A stretch of 64,000 bases of DNA from Papio anubis (taxonomy: Eukaryota > Chordata > Mammalia > Primates > Cercopithecidae): NCBI RefSeq assembly GCF_008728515.1, contig NC_044986.1, forward strand, positions 114,316,313 through 114,380,312, written 5' to 3'. Made by a program: the position numbers and the translations under genes. The notes under the pieces are model-generated. The model did not search any database and was not told the DNA's origin. It saw nothing but the letters and a program-made list of their open reading frames with translations. This document shows, one piece after another, positions 33,541 through 44,687 of this stretch (position 1 is the stretch's first letter; the number at the start of each line of letters is the position of its first letter).

Positions 33541-34060
33541 TCAAAGAATATTTCTTGAGCCTATTATGTGCCAGGTACAGATCTACACACTGGGGTTATT
33601 GCAGGGACAAAAACAAGTCCTTGCTCTCAGAAGGCTTGAGTTCTAGTGCAGGGAAGCAGAAAATAAGCAGAGTGGATGATGTGTCAGATGGTGAGGGATG
33701 CTCTGAAGAACCATGGAGCAGATCAGGGGCAGAGGGAGGGGATGCAACCCTATTGCAAGGTGTGGGAGTTGGGGAAGTGTTGATAAATTGATGGCTGAGC
33801 AGAGACCAGGAGAAAGCGAGGGAGTGAGTCACACAAGTATCTGGGGCCAGAGCCACCCAAGCAGCAGGAACAAGCACAGATGCTGAGAAGTAGGAGGACC
33901 CAGTAAGGTCAGGGAACAGCAAGAGGTCAGGGTGGGTGAGCAGAGGGAAGGAGGATGGGTGTTTGGCCTGTTCACTGTGAGTGAGAGAGGGAACTACAGA
34001 AAGTTTTAGCAAGGGTGGGACATGACCGGACTTACGTGTTCAAATTATTCTCCTGAATGA
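33541..34060 (+). mobile_element. L2 3' region
   Basis: L2 wording: tgagcctattatgtgccagg, cacactggggttattgcagg, ccttgctctcagaaggcttg, gatgtgtcagatggtgaggg. Confidence 0.7.
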
Positions 34061-34640
34061 TGCCTTGTTAAAAACAAACTGTAGGTGGCAAAGAGCTGAA
34101 ACCAAGAGACGATCTGCACGGAAATGGCACTCATCCACATGACAGTCGATGGTCTTGGATAGAGTGGCATTGGTGGGGTGCATGTGAGCAGTCGATTCTA
34201 CATATACTTTGAAGGTGGAGCACATCTAGAATCTACAGGATTTGTAGATGGATTGGGTCTAGAGTGGAAGGAGAGGAGTCAAGGATGGACTCTAAGTATT
34301 TTGACCTGAGCTACTTATTTTTGCCACAGGATCCTTGGGGTGTTGCTTTGCCATCCAGAAACCTCTGTGGCCAGTGGCACCTTTGCCTGAGTTTTTCTCA
34401 GGCCTGCTGGGCTCTTTCTGCTCACTCAGCCTGGCAGGCTGCACTCAGCTCATGCTACTGGCCTGGATCCCACATCTGCCAAGGGCAGTCCAGGTGTGAA
34501 GCAGCAAGGGGTACATGAACGAACATGCACAGGGTCCGGCCATTGTGCACAGCCAAGCACGCTGGCTACTGCAGTGAGGTGGGCAGCTCCAGGCACCAGC
34601 ACAGGTGCCAGCTCCCTGTGAGGCTGTGGCTAGACTAGGC
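34061..34640. other. Unassigned intergenic DNA
   Basis: Unique-looking; possibly old repeat near 34200-34330, not named. No gene signal. Confidence 0.35.
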
Positions 34641-35240
34641 GTTAACAGGTGGCTTCCACTGTAAGTGTCAGGAAACATGGTGGCATCTGGAAGCTTGGAG
34701 GCACCAGGAACTGCAGAGCCCCAAGGAGGATATCACAGCCCCAGCCTGGGGAGCTCCTAGGTCTGAGCTTCCTGAAGGGCCACAGATGGTCTCGCCTTCT
34801 TTCTTCTCTCCTTCTTGTTGCCTGCAATATGGTGAACGGGGGTAGGGGGGCAGCAGGGGTGTGTGTTTCAGCCTTGTTTGTGTTATAGCTCTTTCAGTCC
34901 TGCCATTCAGTGGGTCCTGAGTTCTTGTCCCGCGTCCAGGAAGAGTGAGGTATGTGGACAACTAGAGGGTGAAGAAAGAAAAGAGGTGCTTTATTGAGCA
35001 TCAGTATACCTCTCAGGAGACTTGAAGTGGGTAGCTCCTTTCCGCAGACAGGTTGACCTGTTGTTTGTGAAGCCCTCAGCAGAGAAGAGACCTGGAGTGG
35101 GTAGCTCCTATCTGCAGGAAGATTGTCCTGTGATCTGCTGGGGCCTGGCTGAGTCTGGGGTTTTTATGGACTTCAGAGGGGAGGAAGTGTGTGCTGAGTG
35201 GTCCATGGGCGGCCATGGGTAGGCCCAGAAAAAGCACCAT
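34641..35240 (-). mobile_element. Probable class I endogenous retrovirus LTR remnant
   Basis: The minus strand reads ...ctcaataaagcacctctttt... followed by cctcactcttcctggacgcg and ggacaagaactcaggaccca. That order (poly(A) signal, U5, LTR end) is typical of ERV1 LTRs. Boundaries and family are uncertain, and no viral reading frame is visible. Confidence 0.45.
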
Positions 35241-35984
35241 AAGTTCTCACTCCATCCACAGAATGGATAGCCTGGGCCCCAGGCTTCAGGCCATCCCTGG
35301 CTTGAAAGTGGGATTTCACCAGGGACCCACTTATTTCCACCCAGGAACCTGCCTGTCTCCTGCTGCCATCAACCTGCCATCCATGGCATCCACAACACCC
35401 AGACTGTTTGTGCTAAGGGGCCCCTGCCAGCCTGCACTGAGCTGCCCTCAGCCCTCCTTAGCCTCCCTCCCATACCCTGTCAGTACTCAAAGTCTGGAGG
35501 AGGCTGAGGTGGCAGGAGGCTGAGGTGGCAGGAGGCTGGCATGTCAGCACTGCCCTGAGCACTCACACACCTGGCCAGGTCATGACAGTGCCTGGGCTTG
35601 GTCTCAACTTTGCTCCAAAATTGAAGTGGGCACCAGGAGCAGGGAAAAGCCAGGCAGCAGCAGCAGGCACTTTTGAGCCTGCAGGGACAGGGGACTTCCC
35701 AGGTTCCTGAGAGCACAGGGATGCCTGGGTCTGCAGCTGTGGCTGGGCAGATGCAGCTGTGCCCAGGAGGGCAGGGCCCTCGCCCCTTCAGCTTGGAAGG
35801 GGGCATGGCTCCCTCCTGTTCCCAGCTCCCTATGCCTCTGTGGAGCATGCAGCCCCAGCTGCACGTCCCCTGCTGCAGCCAGCGTCTTAGCAGCAGCTGC
35901 TCCAGGTGGGCCGCTGCTGCCATCATTTTTACACCAAGAGTTACGATTATTATATGATGTGTAAAGTGAGATAGAATCGTGTTG
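35241..35984. other. GC-rich intergenic DNA with a short tandem
   Basis: Holds three near-copies of the 16-bp unit ggaggctgaggtggca at about 35498-35538. A 148-codon minus frame at 35480-35926 is Cys/Pro/Leu-rich with no recognised domain. It could be more of the neighbouring LTR. Confidence 0.4.
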
Positions 35985-36160
35985 ATGAGCCAGGCTCAGA
36001 TCCTGGCCTCACCACTTACTTGCTTTGTGATCTTGAGCATTTTACTTAACCTCTCTGTCTCAGTTTTTTTGCCTGTAAGATGGTGATAGTAACACCACCT
36101 ACCTCATGAGTGAGTTAATAAATGTAAGGAGCTTAGAACTGTGCCAGGGCAAGTTCGATA
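35985..36160 (+). mobile_element. MIR
   Basis: Wording cttacttgctttgtgatctt, ttacttaacctctctgtctc and gcctgtaagatggtgatagt. Confidence 0.85.
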
Positions 36161-36184
36161 GAAATGTTTGCTATTGTAACCTAA

Positions 36185-36700
36185 CCCGTGTTGGTCTGCT
36201 ACTGCTCAAAAGCCAGACTCAAGAGACAAGGGTTGGTGGGGGGAAAGGCAGGTTTATTCAGAGAGCCAGCAAAATCAAGAAGATGGTGGACTAGCATCCT
36301 AAAGTACCATCTTAAGTCAGTGCAACTTTGGGGCTCTTTTTATGTTAAGGGCAGAGAGAAGAGGAAGGGGTTGGTACCAAGGTGTGACTGACAACCACAG
36401 ACATGTGGGTACAAGCAAGGGTCCCAGGAGGTTGGGAACTTCTTTGTCCTTAGTCAGGTCACAATGCTCCTATAAATTTTTAATAAAACTTAGTTGTTTA
36501 TGACCTTTCCCTTTAATTTCAGAGCTGGTTTTGAAAACAACATGACTGCTGTTTTTGCATATTATCTCAGTGCTTCAAAATCATCCTAGACTATGTGCAG
36601 GAATGGATGAAGGCCTGTTAAACAAAGTAGAGTTAGTTATGTTAGCTCTTTCGCTGTTTCACTGTTATGCTATTGGTATATTAAATGTTACATAATGTAT
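36185..36700 (-). mobile_element. LTR-like remnant, family not named
   Basis: The minus strand shows ctctgaataaacctgcctttc, an LTR-style poly(A) signal, and ttgagtctggcttttgagca. The block is familiar as a primate LTR, but I cannot give its family or exact ends. Confidence 0.4.
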
Positions 36701-36710
36701 GCATGTACAT

Positions 36711-37434
36711 TGATATAGTTTGGATATTTGTCCCCACCCAAATCTCATGTTGAAATGTAATACCCGGCCGGGCGCGGTGGCTCAAGCCTGTAATCCCAGC
36801 ACTTTGGGAGGCCGAGACAGGGGGATCACGAGGTCAGGAGATCGAGACCATCCTGGCTAACCCAGTGAAACCCCATCTCTACTAAAAAATACAAAAAATT
36901 AGCCGGGTGAGGTGGCGGGCGCCTGTAGTCCCAGCTAGTCGGGAGGCTGAGGCAGGAGAATGGCGTGAACCTGGGAGGCGGAGCTTGCAGTGAGCTGAGA
37001 TCCGGCCACTGCACTCCAGCCTGGGCAACAGAGCAAGACACTGTCTCAAAAAAAAAAAAAAAAAAAAGGAAATGTAATACCCCATGTGGGAGGTGGGACC
37101 ATGGGTGTGGGTCCCTCATGAATGGCTTGGGCCATCCCTTGGTGATGCGTACGCTCTCACTCTGAGTTCACACAAGAACTGGTTGTTTAAAAGCACGTGG
37201 CACCTCCTCCCCAAGTCTCTCTCTCTTGCTTCTGCTTTCACCAGGTGACATGCCTACTCTCCCTCACCTCCTGCCATGATTGGAAGCTTCCTGAGGCCTC
37301 CCTAGAAGCTGAGCAGAGCCAGCACTGTGCTTCCTGTACAGCCTGCAGAACTGTGAGCCAATTAAGCCTCTTTTCTTCATAAAATACCCTACCTCGGGTA
37401 TGTCTTTATTGCAGTGCAAGAACAGCCTAGTACA
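36711..37434 (+). mobile_element. MST-type MaLR LTR, split by an AluY
   Basis: From tgatatagtttggatatttg to aacagcctagtaca, with wording ggaggtgggaccatgggtgt and ctgtgagccaattaagcctc. Flanking pentamers are tacat (36706-36710) and tacag (37435-37439), one mismatch. The Alu at 36766-37068 interrupts it. Confidence 0.85.
36766..37068 (+). mobile_element. AluY of Old World monkey type, with 14-bp target duplication
   Basis: Wording ctcaagcctgtaatcccagc, ccgggtgaggtggcgggcgc and gagatccggccactgcactc matches what I know of cercopithecid AluYR copies. gaaatgtaataccc stands at 36752-36765 and 37069-37082. Few changes from consensus, so a young insertion. Confidence 0.93.
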
Positions 37435-37439
37435 TACAG

Positions 37440-38094
37440 GGATACATAATATGAGCTGGCACATCAAAGAAACGGAGCAAATGTTTATCTGTTATGATGA
37501 TGATTATAAAACATAATTTAATACAGTGTCCAAATACGTAGAAGTTGTTTTAGGTAACCTCCCTGTGCATTTCTGTGTGTCTTAGTTGGAACTTCCGCGG
37601 GCTCTGGGTGACTTTATGTTGCCTTTCCCCTCCTCAATCCCCTCCCCACCCCCAGTGATATCCTCAGTCCTTCCTCTGCAGCCCCACCCCAGCAGGGGCG
37701 TCTTCTCTTCCATTCCCCAAGTGAAATGCAGCTTGGTCGGGAGTTGGAGAATCACAGTCTAATGAACCCCTGCGTCTGGACTGAGTTCTTGCTCCTGGAT
37801 CTCTCTGTCTGAGTCATGTCTTTACTCCCCAAGGTTGAGAGGTCCCAGGGCAAACCCACCCTCTGCGCTCACCTGTTCACACTTTGATCCTGTGGCCAGC
37901 TAAAGCCACGCAGGCTCAAAGCTTTTGTCTCCCCTTGAGTGCCTTTCTGACTCATGCCTTCCCCCTCAATGAGGGGGGGGGCCTCACCACCCTAGGAGTT
38001 GGCTGGGGTGTTTTCCAAACAGCATGCGGCCCTCCTTCCCTCTATGTCTCGCTTCTGTATCCCATTAAGACAATTGCCACAGCCTCCTAATTTG
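37440..38094. other. Unassigned intergenic DNA
   Basis: C-rich, unique-looking (CCCC-rich around 37620-37700; a G8 run near 37973). No gene. Confidence 0.4.
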
Positions 38095-38531
38095 GCCTCT
38101 CTGCGTCCAGCCTCTCTCCTCTAAGCTCTGCTGTGACCACATTCACCTTCTGGGAGCATTTCTCTCCACCCCATTGATGCCTGCCTTGCTGCAGCCACCA
38201 CAGTCTCACCTGGCAGCTGCAGAAGCCTCCTAATGGATATCCCAGAGCTACCCATGTCCCCCCAGGGCATCCTCCACGCTGTGCCCAGAGTGTTGTTTCT
38301 AAATTGCAGATGGGATCAAGTTGTTCCCTAGCCCCCTATGGCACTGAACGCCCAGGCTCCTTGCCATGCATGTGACAGGGGCCCTTTTGTCTCTGAGCAT
38401 TCCCTGCCACCCTCTTCCTTGCTCCTACCCTCCCCTCACACCAGCCTTCTTCTAGTCCTTTTTTTTTTTTTGACTTTATTGAGATATAATTGACAAACAA
38501 AAATGGCACAGATTCAAGGAGTACAGTGTGA

Positions 38532-38826
38532 TTTTTTTTTTTTTTTTCAGGGTCTCACTCTGTCACCCAGGCTGGAGTGCAGGGGTTGCAATTTCAGCTC
38601 ACTGCAACTTCTACCTCCCGGGTTCAAACAATCCTCCCACCTCAGCCTCCAGGGTAGCTGGGACCACAGGCATGTGCCACCACGCCTGGCTAATTTTTGT
38701 ACTTTTTGTAGAGATGGAGTCTTGCTATGTTGCCCAGGCTGGTCTCAGACTCCTGGCCTCAACCAATCCACCTGCTTCGGCCTCCCAAAATGCTGGGATT
38801 ATAGGTATGAGCCACCGCACCCAGCC
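38532..38826 (-). mobile_element. Alu with 9-bp target duplication
   Basis: Antisense Alu; acagtgtga at 38523-38531 and 38827-38835. Confidence 0.93.
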
Positions 38827-38830
38827 ACAG

Positions 38831-38888
38831 TGTGACATTTTGATAAATTGGGTATACAATTGGGTATACAATTTATCAAAATGTCACA
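38831..38888. repeat. Perfect 20-bp inverted repeat (hairpin)
   Basis: Arm tgtgacattttgataaattg at 38831-38850 and its exact reverse complement at 38869-38888, separated by 18 nt that carry a repeated ggtata word. Confidence 0.95.
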
Positions 38889-39371
38889 ATCAGGCTAATT
38901 AACATACCCATCACCTTGTGTAGTTGCTGTGTTTTGTGTGTTATGAGAACACTTAAGATCTCTTCTCTTAGCAAATTTCAAGTATACCATTCAGTATTAT
39001 TCACTATGGTCACGGGGCTGCATGTTAGATCTTCAGAACTTACTCATCCTGCATAACTGGGACTTTGTACCCTTTGACCAACGTCTCCCAACCCCTCGTT
39101 CCTAGCTCCTGGCAACACTTTCCAGTCTCCTGAGCTCTGCATACTCCTTCCTCCTTCAGGGCCTTCACACAAGCATGGAAGGTTCATCTCCCAAGACTTT
39201 ACTCCACATCACTCATGTACCTTTCGGGTCTCAGTTCCCATGTCATTTTCTTGGCGAGGACTTCTCTAACTTCCGATCTCAATTAAGTTCCCAGCCCCTC
39301 ATTATTCTCTAATAGGATTCTGGGTTTTTTTTTCCCTTCCTCTGTCTAATTATTATTTTAAATCAGGTATT

Positions 39372-39672
39372 AATTTTTTTTTTTTTTTTGAGATAGAGTT
39401 TCACTTTTGTCGCCCAGGCTGGAGTGCAGTGGCTCAATCTCGGCCCACTGCAACCTCTGCCTCCCAGGTTCAAGCCATTCTGCTGCCTCAGCCTCCCGAG
39501 TAGCTGGGACTACAGGCACCCACCACCATGCTTGACTAATTTTTTGTATTTTTAGTAGAGATAGGTTTCACCATGTTGGCCAGGCTGGTCTCGAACTCCT
39601 GACCTCAGGTGATCCACCCATCTTGGCCTCCCAAAGCGCTGGGATTACAGGCGTGAGCCACTGTGCGCTGCC
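39372..39672 (-). mobile_element. Alu
   Basis: Antisense Alu from poly(T)gagatagagtttcactttt to gagccactgtgcgctgcc, within L2. Confidence 0.93.
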
Positions 39673-39879
39673 AGGTATTGCTTTGTATGTGTGCATATTT
39701 CTTATCGTCTGTCTCTTGACTCTGCTGTAAGTTCTGTGGCAGCAGGACCCACGTGTGTTTTTCTCACCACTGTGTACCCAACGCCTTGCACCTGGCACAG
39801 ATAGCCACACTCCTATGTGTTGAATGACACTGTTGAATACATAAAAGAATATGTGAGCTCACTTCTCTGCTCAAACACC

Positions 39880-40390
39880 CTCTCTGGTTCCTGCTATGTC
39901 ACCTGGAGAAGCACAGATTGTTTAGTTTGATACACAAGGCCCCCACCTTTCTTTCAAATCCAATTCACATTATCACCTTATCACCCTTCACAACTCCATA
40001 CTTTGGAAACACAAACCTCCTTATAGTTTATCTGTAGGTCCTGCACTTTTCTGCTTTGATAACATGATTTTGCTGCTGCTTAAACTATTTCATGAACGGA
40101 TGAATGACCCTAAATCAAGCCCAGTCTTCAGCCCACATCAAAGGCCACATCCAGGGAGCCTCTTCAGATGCTCTCCCTGCTGGAATTAATTCTACCTTCT
40201 TCCCCGTTCCTAACATATTTGCTGTGGCAAGGAAAGGCATTTGTTGCTTTCTGCCATCTTTAAGTTTCTTTCTGCACGTCTCTTCTTCCCTGTTAAACCA
40301 CAAGTTTCTTGAGGGCAGGATCAATGCTCTAGTCACTTTTGTGTCTGCCACTGCAGTGCTTCAGACGCAGCAGGTGCTGTTTGTAAGCAG
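39880..40390 (+). mobile_element. Second L2 3' region
   Basis: Wording ctctgctcaaacaccctctc, atacacaaggcccccacctt, aagtttcttgagggcaggat and ctgccactgcagtgcttcag. Confidence 0.6.
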
Positions 40391-40990
40391 ACAAAAATTG
40401 CTTATGCAGTGTGGATTCAAAGTGATGTTTCAAAGACCTGAAATAGTAGTTCCCTCTAGAGACACACGGGGGTGGCCTAAACACGCAAAGCAGCATTGGA
40501 CTCCACCCGTGTGGATTCTTGTCTAAGCTGTTTTGAAGATGATGGGGCTTCTTTGAATTCTGTCTCACTGGTCATATTGACCAGCTGTGGATGACACAGG
40601 AAAGAAATGTAAAGGATGATTGAATGGGCCACATAAGAGAGTAAGTACATCAAATGCAGAGACAGCCTCCCTTCAGAGAGAAAAGGCGACACGTGCTTTC
40701 TCTGAGCCAGGGCCCTGCGACCACAGATGTGGATGTAATACTGCAATCCTGGACCTTCCAGGGAGGAAGGGCTGGAGGCGGAAGGGCTGGGGGCCGCAGG
40801 GGGTGCCTTTCCAGCTCTCCCCACCGACCCTATTTGCAGAGAAATTGCCATTTAGATGAGAAAATGCTGAAATGTATGTTTGGAACAGGCAATAGGATTT
40901 CAATTCCCCCATCAGATACTCTGATTTTTTTTTTTTCTTAAAGTACATGTGGTATTTTGAAGATGTGTCTTACATATAATAAAAACTCTT
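40391..40990. other. Unassigned intergenic DNA
   Basis: Unique-looking. A 124-codon minus frame at 40477-40851 has no domain that I recognise. Confidence 0.4.
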
Positions 40991-40993
40991 ATC

Positions 40994-41303
40994 GGCCGGG
41001 TGCAGTGGCTCACGCCTGTAATCCCAGCACTTTGGGAGGCCCAGGCAGATGGATCACCAGGTCAGGAGATGGAGACCATCCTGGCTAACATGGTGAAACC
41101 CTGTCTCTACTAAAAACACAAACATTAGCCAGGCGTGGTGGCGGGCGCCTGTAGTCCCAGCTACTCGGGAGGCTGAGGCAGGAAAATGGCGTGAACCCGG
41201 GAGGCGGGGCTTTAGTGAACCGAGATCACACCACTGCACTCCAGCCTGGGCAACAGAGCGAGACTCCATCTCAAAAACATAAACATAAACAAACAAACAA
41301 AAA
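40994..41303 (+). mobile_element. Alu with AAACAT/AAAC tail
   Basis: ggccgggtgcagtggctcac to gagactccatctcaaaaaca, then a tail of aaacat and caaa units. Confidence 0.94.
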
Positions 41304-41401
41304 TCTCTTACCATTCTCTTTTAATTGCAGGTGGGTTGGCGGCAAATCTCTTTCATTAGTCTGCTTGAATTAGAGTTTTATTTCTATTTTTTAATGTAAT
41401 C

Positions 41402-41720
41402 TTTCTTTCTTTCTTTTTTTGTTCGTTTGTTTTCGGAGACAGGGTCGCATTCCGTCGCCCAGGTTGGAGAGCAGTGGCATGATCATGGCTCACTGCAGCC
41501 TTGACCTCCTGGACCCAGGTGATCCTCCCACCTCAGCCTCCTGAATAACTGGGACTATAGGCATTGACCACCATGCCTCGCTAATTTTAAAATTATTTTT
41601 GCAGAAAGGAGATTCTCACTATGTTGCCCAGGCAAGTCTCGAACTCCTGGGCTTAAGCAATCCTGTCATCTCAGCCTCCCAAAGTGCTGGGATTATAAGC
41701 ATGAGCCACTGAGCCCGGTC
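41402..41720 (-). mobile_element. Old Alu
   Basis: Antisense, from a ttctttctttctt-type tail through ggagacagggtcgcattcc to gagccactgagcccgg; J-like wording (tggctcactgcagccttgac). Confidence 0.9.
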
Positions 41721-42398
41721 ATCTTTCTCTTTGTAATGATGGGACATTATGTGGGAAATGGGCTGTGACAGCTTCATCAGCTGGGCTAAATGGAGTTTTA
41801 AAAATTCTCGGTCTAAATGTGCAAAGCAGTAAATATAATTAACACAAGGCTGTCTGTACAACAGTAGCCACATATGCTGCTAGCTGGGGCACTGTGACGG
41901 GCTGAATTTACATGTGGCAAGCCACGACTTTCCTGACACCTGTTTGCTTTCTGCGCTCCCTGTAAGACATTTCCATGTTAGAATTTCCATGTTTATTTAT
42001 TTGAACCAACTGAACTTCATGTTGAATAAACTGAAGAAGTTGGCGAAATTCAAAGGCATGTAGTGAACAAGTGTAAGGTGAAATTTCAAGTGGCTGACAA
42101 GGTTGAAATATAAACTCCTTCTTTCTTTTCTCCACCTGTCCACCCACCCAGATGCTTCGTGCTTGAGTGTGTGTGTCTGCACGTAATCGTATATTTGTAT
42201 AAGTTAAAGACGGGGCTGAGTTTTATGTCTCGGTCAACACAGCACAGCCATAATAACGTGTCTTCTCTCCAATCCCCACACGTGCAAATCATGGGCATCC
42301 CCAGAAAGTCTTTGAACTTGCACAATCCAGGGAATTGGTCAGGAGGGATGGACCAAGTATAACTAGATTTGGAAAACAGAGGCGCTCCATTTTCGATG
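41721..42398. other. Unassigned intergenic DNA
   Basis: AT-rich, unique-looking; no gene signal. Confidence 0.4.
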
Positions 42399-42400
42399 TA

Positions 42401-42516
42401 AATTCCACATATGTTCTAAACATATATATTTTATAACATATAATATAAACGTGGAATAAATTCCACATATGTTCTAAAAGTACATATTTTATAACATATA
42501 GTATAAATGTGGAATA
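42401..42516. repeat. Tandem duplication of a 58-bp AT-rich unit
   Basis: 42401-42458 and 42459-42516 align without gaps with about five mismatches. Each unit starts attccacat and ends in its near inverse (gtggaat), so each is also a weak dyad. Confidence 0.9.
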
Positions 42517-42809
42517 AGATAGCGTAGTGCTTTGTAACCTGCTTTTCCCCCAGTGCGTTATTAATCCTTCCATGACACTAAATGGTACAACTGTGTGATA
42601 AAATAGTGTGATGCCTTTCAGGTCATTTGTAGGAAATATTTCCTACCTCAGTGGACAAACTTTTACATAAATCTCTCTGCACGTCTCTCATCTTTCTCTT
42701 GGATGAATTCCTGGAAGTGCTGTTGCTGGGTAAAAGGATAGGAACACAGTTGATAGCTTCTAAGTGTTTTTAAGAGACAGGGTGTGACTGGCTTAGAAAT
42801 TACCTATTG
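42517..42809. other. Unassigned intergenic DNA
   Basis: Nothing clear; wording near 42640-42730 (ggatgaattcctggaagtgc) may belong to an old L1. Confidence 0.35.
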
Positions 42810-43100
42810 GCCGGGTGTGGTGGCTCACACTTGTAATCCTAGCACTTTGGGAGGCTGAGGTAGGAGGATCACTTGAACTCAGAAGTTCGAGACCAGCCTT
42901 GGCAACATGGCGAAACCTTGACTCCATAAAAAAATACAAAAATTAGCTGGGTATGGTGCACGCACCTGTGGTCCCAGCTACCCAGGAGGCTGAGGCGGGA
43001 GAATCACCTGAAACCGGGGAGGTCGAGGCTGCGGTGAGCTGTGATCGCGCCACTGCACTCCAGTTTGGGTGACAGAGTGAGATCTTGTCTCAAAAAGTAA
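42810..43100 (+). mobile_element. Alu
   Basis: ggccgggtgtggtggctcac to gatcttgtctcaaaaag. Confidence 0.93.
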
Positions 43101-43258
43101 AATAAGCTATTGATGTGGTTGAATTTGCTCCACAAAGATGTCAGTACCCACCGGATGCCTTACACTGTACACGCACGCACAGCCTTTACAATGAACAGCT
43201 TTTCAGGCAATTTCAAGACCTCCTCTGCATTTGCAATTATAACTAAGGGAAATGTGGC

Positions 43259-43772
43259 TGCATTAGTCAGGGTTCTCCAGAGAAACAACCAATAGGAAAT
43301 GTTTGTATAAAAATATTAAAATATGTTACAAATGTAGAGAAGGAGATTTATTATGGGGAATGTGTTCATGTGATCATGGAAGCTGAGAAATCCCCCGACT
43401 GGCCATCTGGGAGCTGGAGACCCGGGCAGACTGGCACCGGCGTTCAGCCCAGGTCCAAAGGCCTGAGGGAGCTGGTGGCCTAAGTCCCAATGGGGGAAAT
43501 TCCAGGCCGAGGGCAGGAGGAGAGGAAAGAAGACAACCCAGTTCAAGGAGTGAGGCAGGAAAGAAGGGGTGCGTTTTTTCTTCCTCTGTTCTATTTAGGT
43601 CCTCAACAGATTGGTCGAGGCCCGCCCACGTCGGGGAGACTAATCTAGTTTCCTGAGCCCACTGAATCCAATGCTGGTTTCTTCCAGAAATATCCTCGCA
43701 GACACACCCAGAAATAGTGTCAAATCTGGGCACCCAGGCCCAGTCAAACTTACACGTAAAATGAACCATCAT
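43259..43772 (-). mobile_element. MLT2-type ERV-L LTR
   Basis: Antisense LTR from tgcattagtcagggttctcc to aaaatgaaccatca. Wording includes gagatttattatggggaat, gattggtcgaggcccgccca and ctcgcagacacacccag. The pentamer gtggc lies at 43254-43258 and 43773-43777. Confidence 0.8.
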
Positions 43773-44017
43773 GTGGCAGAGATGAGGATGGGCAGAGGGA
43801 ACAGAACAGGAAAATGTCAGAATCACTGCAGCCGTGCTGGGCTGGTTAACCTTTCCAGGCATTCCACAGATTGGTTAGCAACAACTCCAGCGAAAGACCC
43901 ATGCATTGCAACACTAAGGTCAGATCACCAATCAGTTGAGAAACGGCACCTTACAAAATGCCTCTTTCAGTATTATCCAATCTCAGTTCATTTAAGTCCT
44001 TTCATAACATAAGAAAT

Positions 44018-44280
44018 GCGGTCTATAATCCCAACATTTTGGGAGGTCAAGGCAGGAGGATCTTTTAGCCCAGGAGTTAAAGACCAGCCTGGACAATATA
44101 GTAAGACCTCATCTCTATAAAAAATAAAAAAGATAGCTTGGTGTAGTGGTGCATACCTGTGACCCCAGCTACCTGGGAGGCTGAGGTGGGAGGATCACTT
44201 GAGCCAAGGAGGTAGAGGCTGCAGTGAGCTATGATCATGCCACCGTACTCCAGCCTGGGGGACAGAGTGAGACCCTGTAT
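44018..44280 (+). mobile_element. Old Alu, 5'-truncated
   Basis: Starts gcggtctataatcccaacat and ends gagtgagaccctgtatctct, passing into a TC/AC microsatellite. Confidence 0.88.
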
Positions 44281-44328
44281 CTCTCTCTCTCTCACACACA
44301 CACACACAGACACACACACACACACTCA
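44277..44328. repeat. (TC)n(AC)n microsatellite
   Basis: tatctctctctctctc followed by cacacacacaca runs, in place of the Alu A-tail. Confidence 0.93.
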
Positions 44329-44413
44329 GAAATATGTTCCTCTTGTCCAAGGGACTGAAGCAGAACGTGGTGTCATCTCCCCTCTCCTAGCTCGCAAGAA
44401 AGAGGTCTCCTTG

Positions 44414-44674
44414 GCCGGGCGCGGTGGCTCAAGCCTGTAATCCCAGCACTTTGGGAGGCCGAGGCGGGTGGATCACGAGGTCAGGAGATCGAGACCATCC
44501 TGGCTAACATGGTGAAACCCCGTCTCTACTAAAAATACAAAAAACTAGCCGGGCGTGGTGGCGGGCGCCTGTAGTCCCAGCTACTCGGAGGCTGAGGTGG
44601 GAGAATGGCGTGAACCCGGGAGGTGGAGCTTGCAGTGAGCCGAGATCGCGCCACTGCACTCCAGCCTGGGCGAC
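44414..44674 (+). mobile_element. AluY without 3' end or A-tail but with target duplication
   Basis: A young plus-strand Alu (gccgggcgcggtggctcaag...) stops at cctgggcgac, about 20 bp before the usual end, with no poly(A). The 13-bp word agaggtctccttg occurs at 44401-44413 and 44675-44687. Confidence 0.92.
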
Positions 44675-44687
44675 AGAGGTCTCCTTG

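Larger units (their letters stand above)
38464..39120. mobile_element. L1 3' untranslated region fragment with inserted Alu
   Basis: Wording gactttattgagatataatt, taattaacatacccatcacc, cagtattattcactatggtc and gaccaacgtctcccaacccc. It contains the Alu at 38532-38826 and the hairpin at 38831-38888. Confidence 0.7.
38095..39840 (+). mobile_element. L2 element broken by an L1 piece and two Alus
   Basis: L2 wording is split over 38095-38455 (cagatgggatcaagttgttc, ccaggctccttgccatgc), 39145-39360 (ccttcagggccttcacacaa, cttggcgaggacttctctaa) and 39675-39840 (tgtgtacccaacgccttgca). The gaps hold an L1 3' end (38464-39120) and the Alus at 38532-38826 and 39372-39672. Confidence 0.65.

Noticed and set aside
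34641..35984. Possible processed pseudogene or gene because of GC-rich frames
   Set aside because: LTR-style poly(A) and U5 wording on the minus strand and lack of any protein family point to an old retroviral LTR region.
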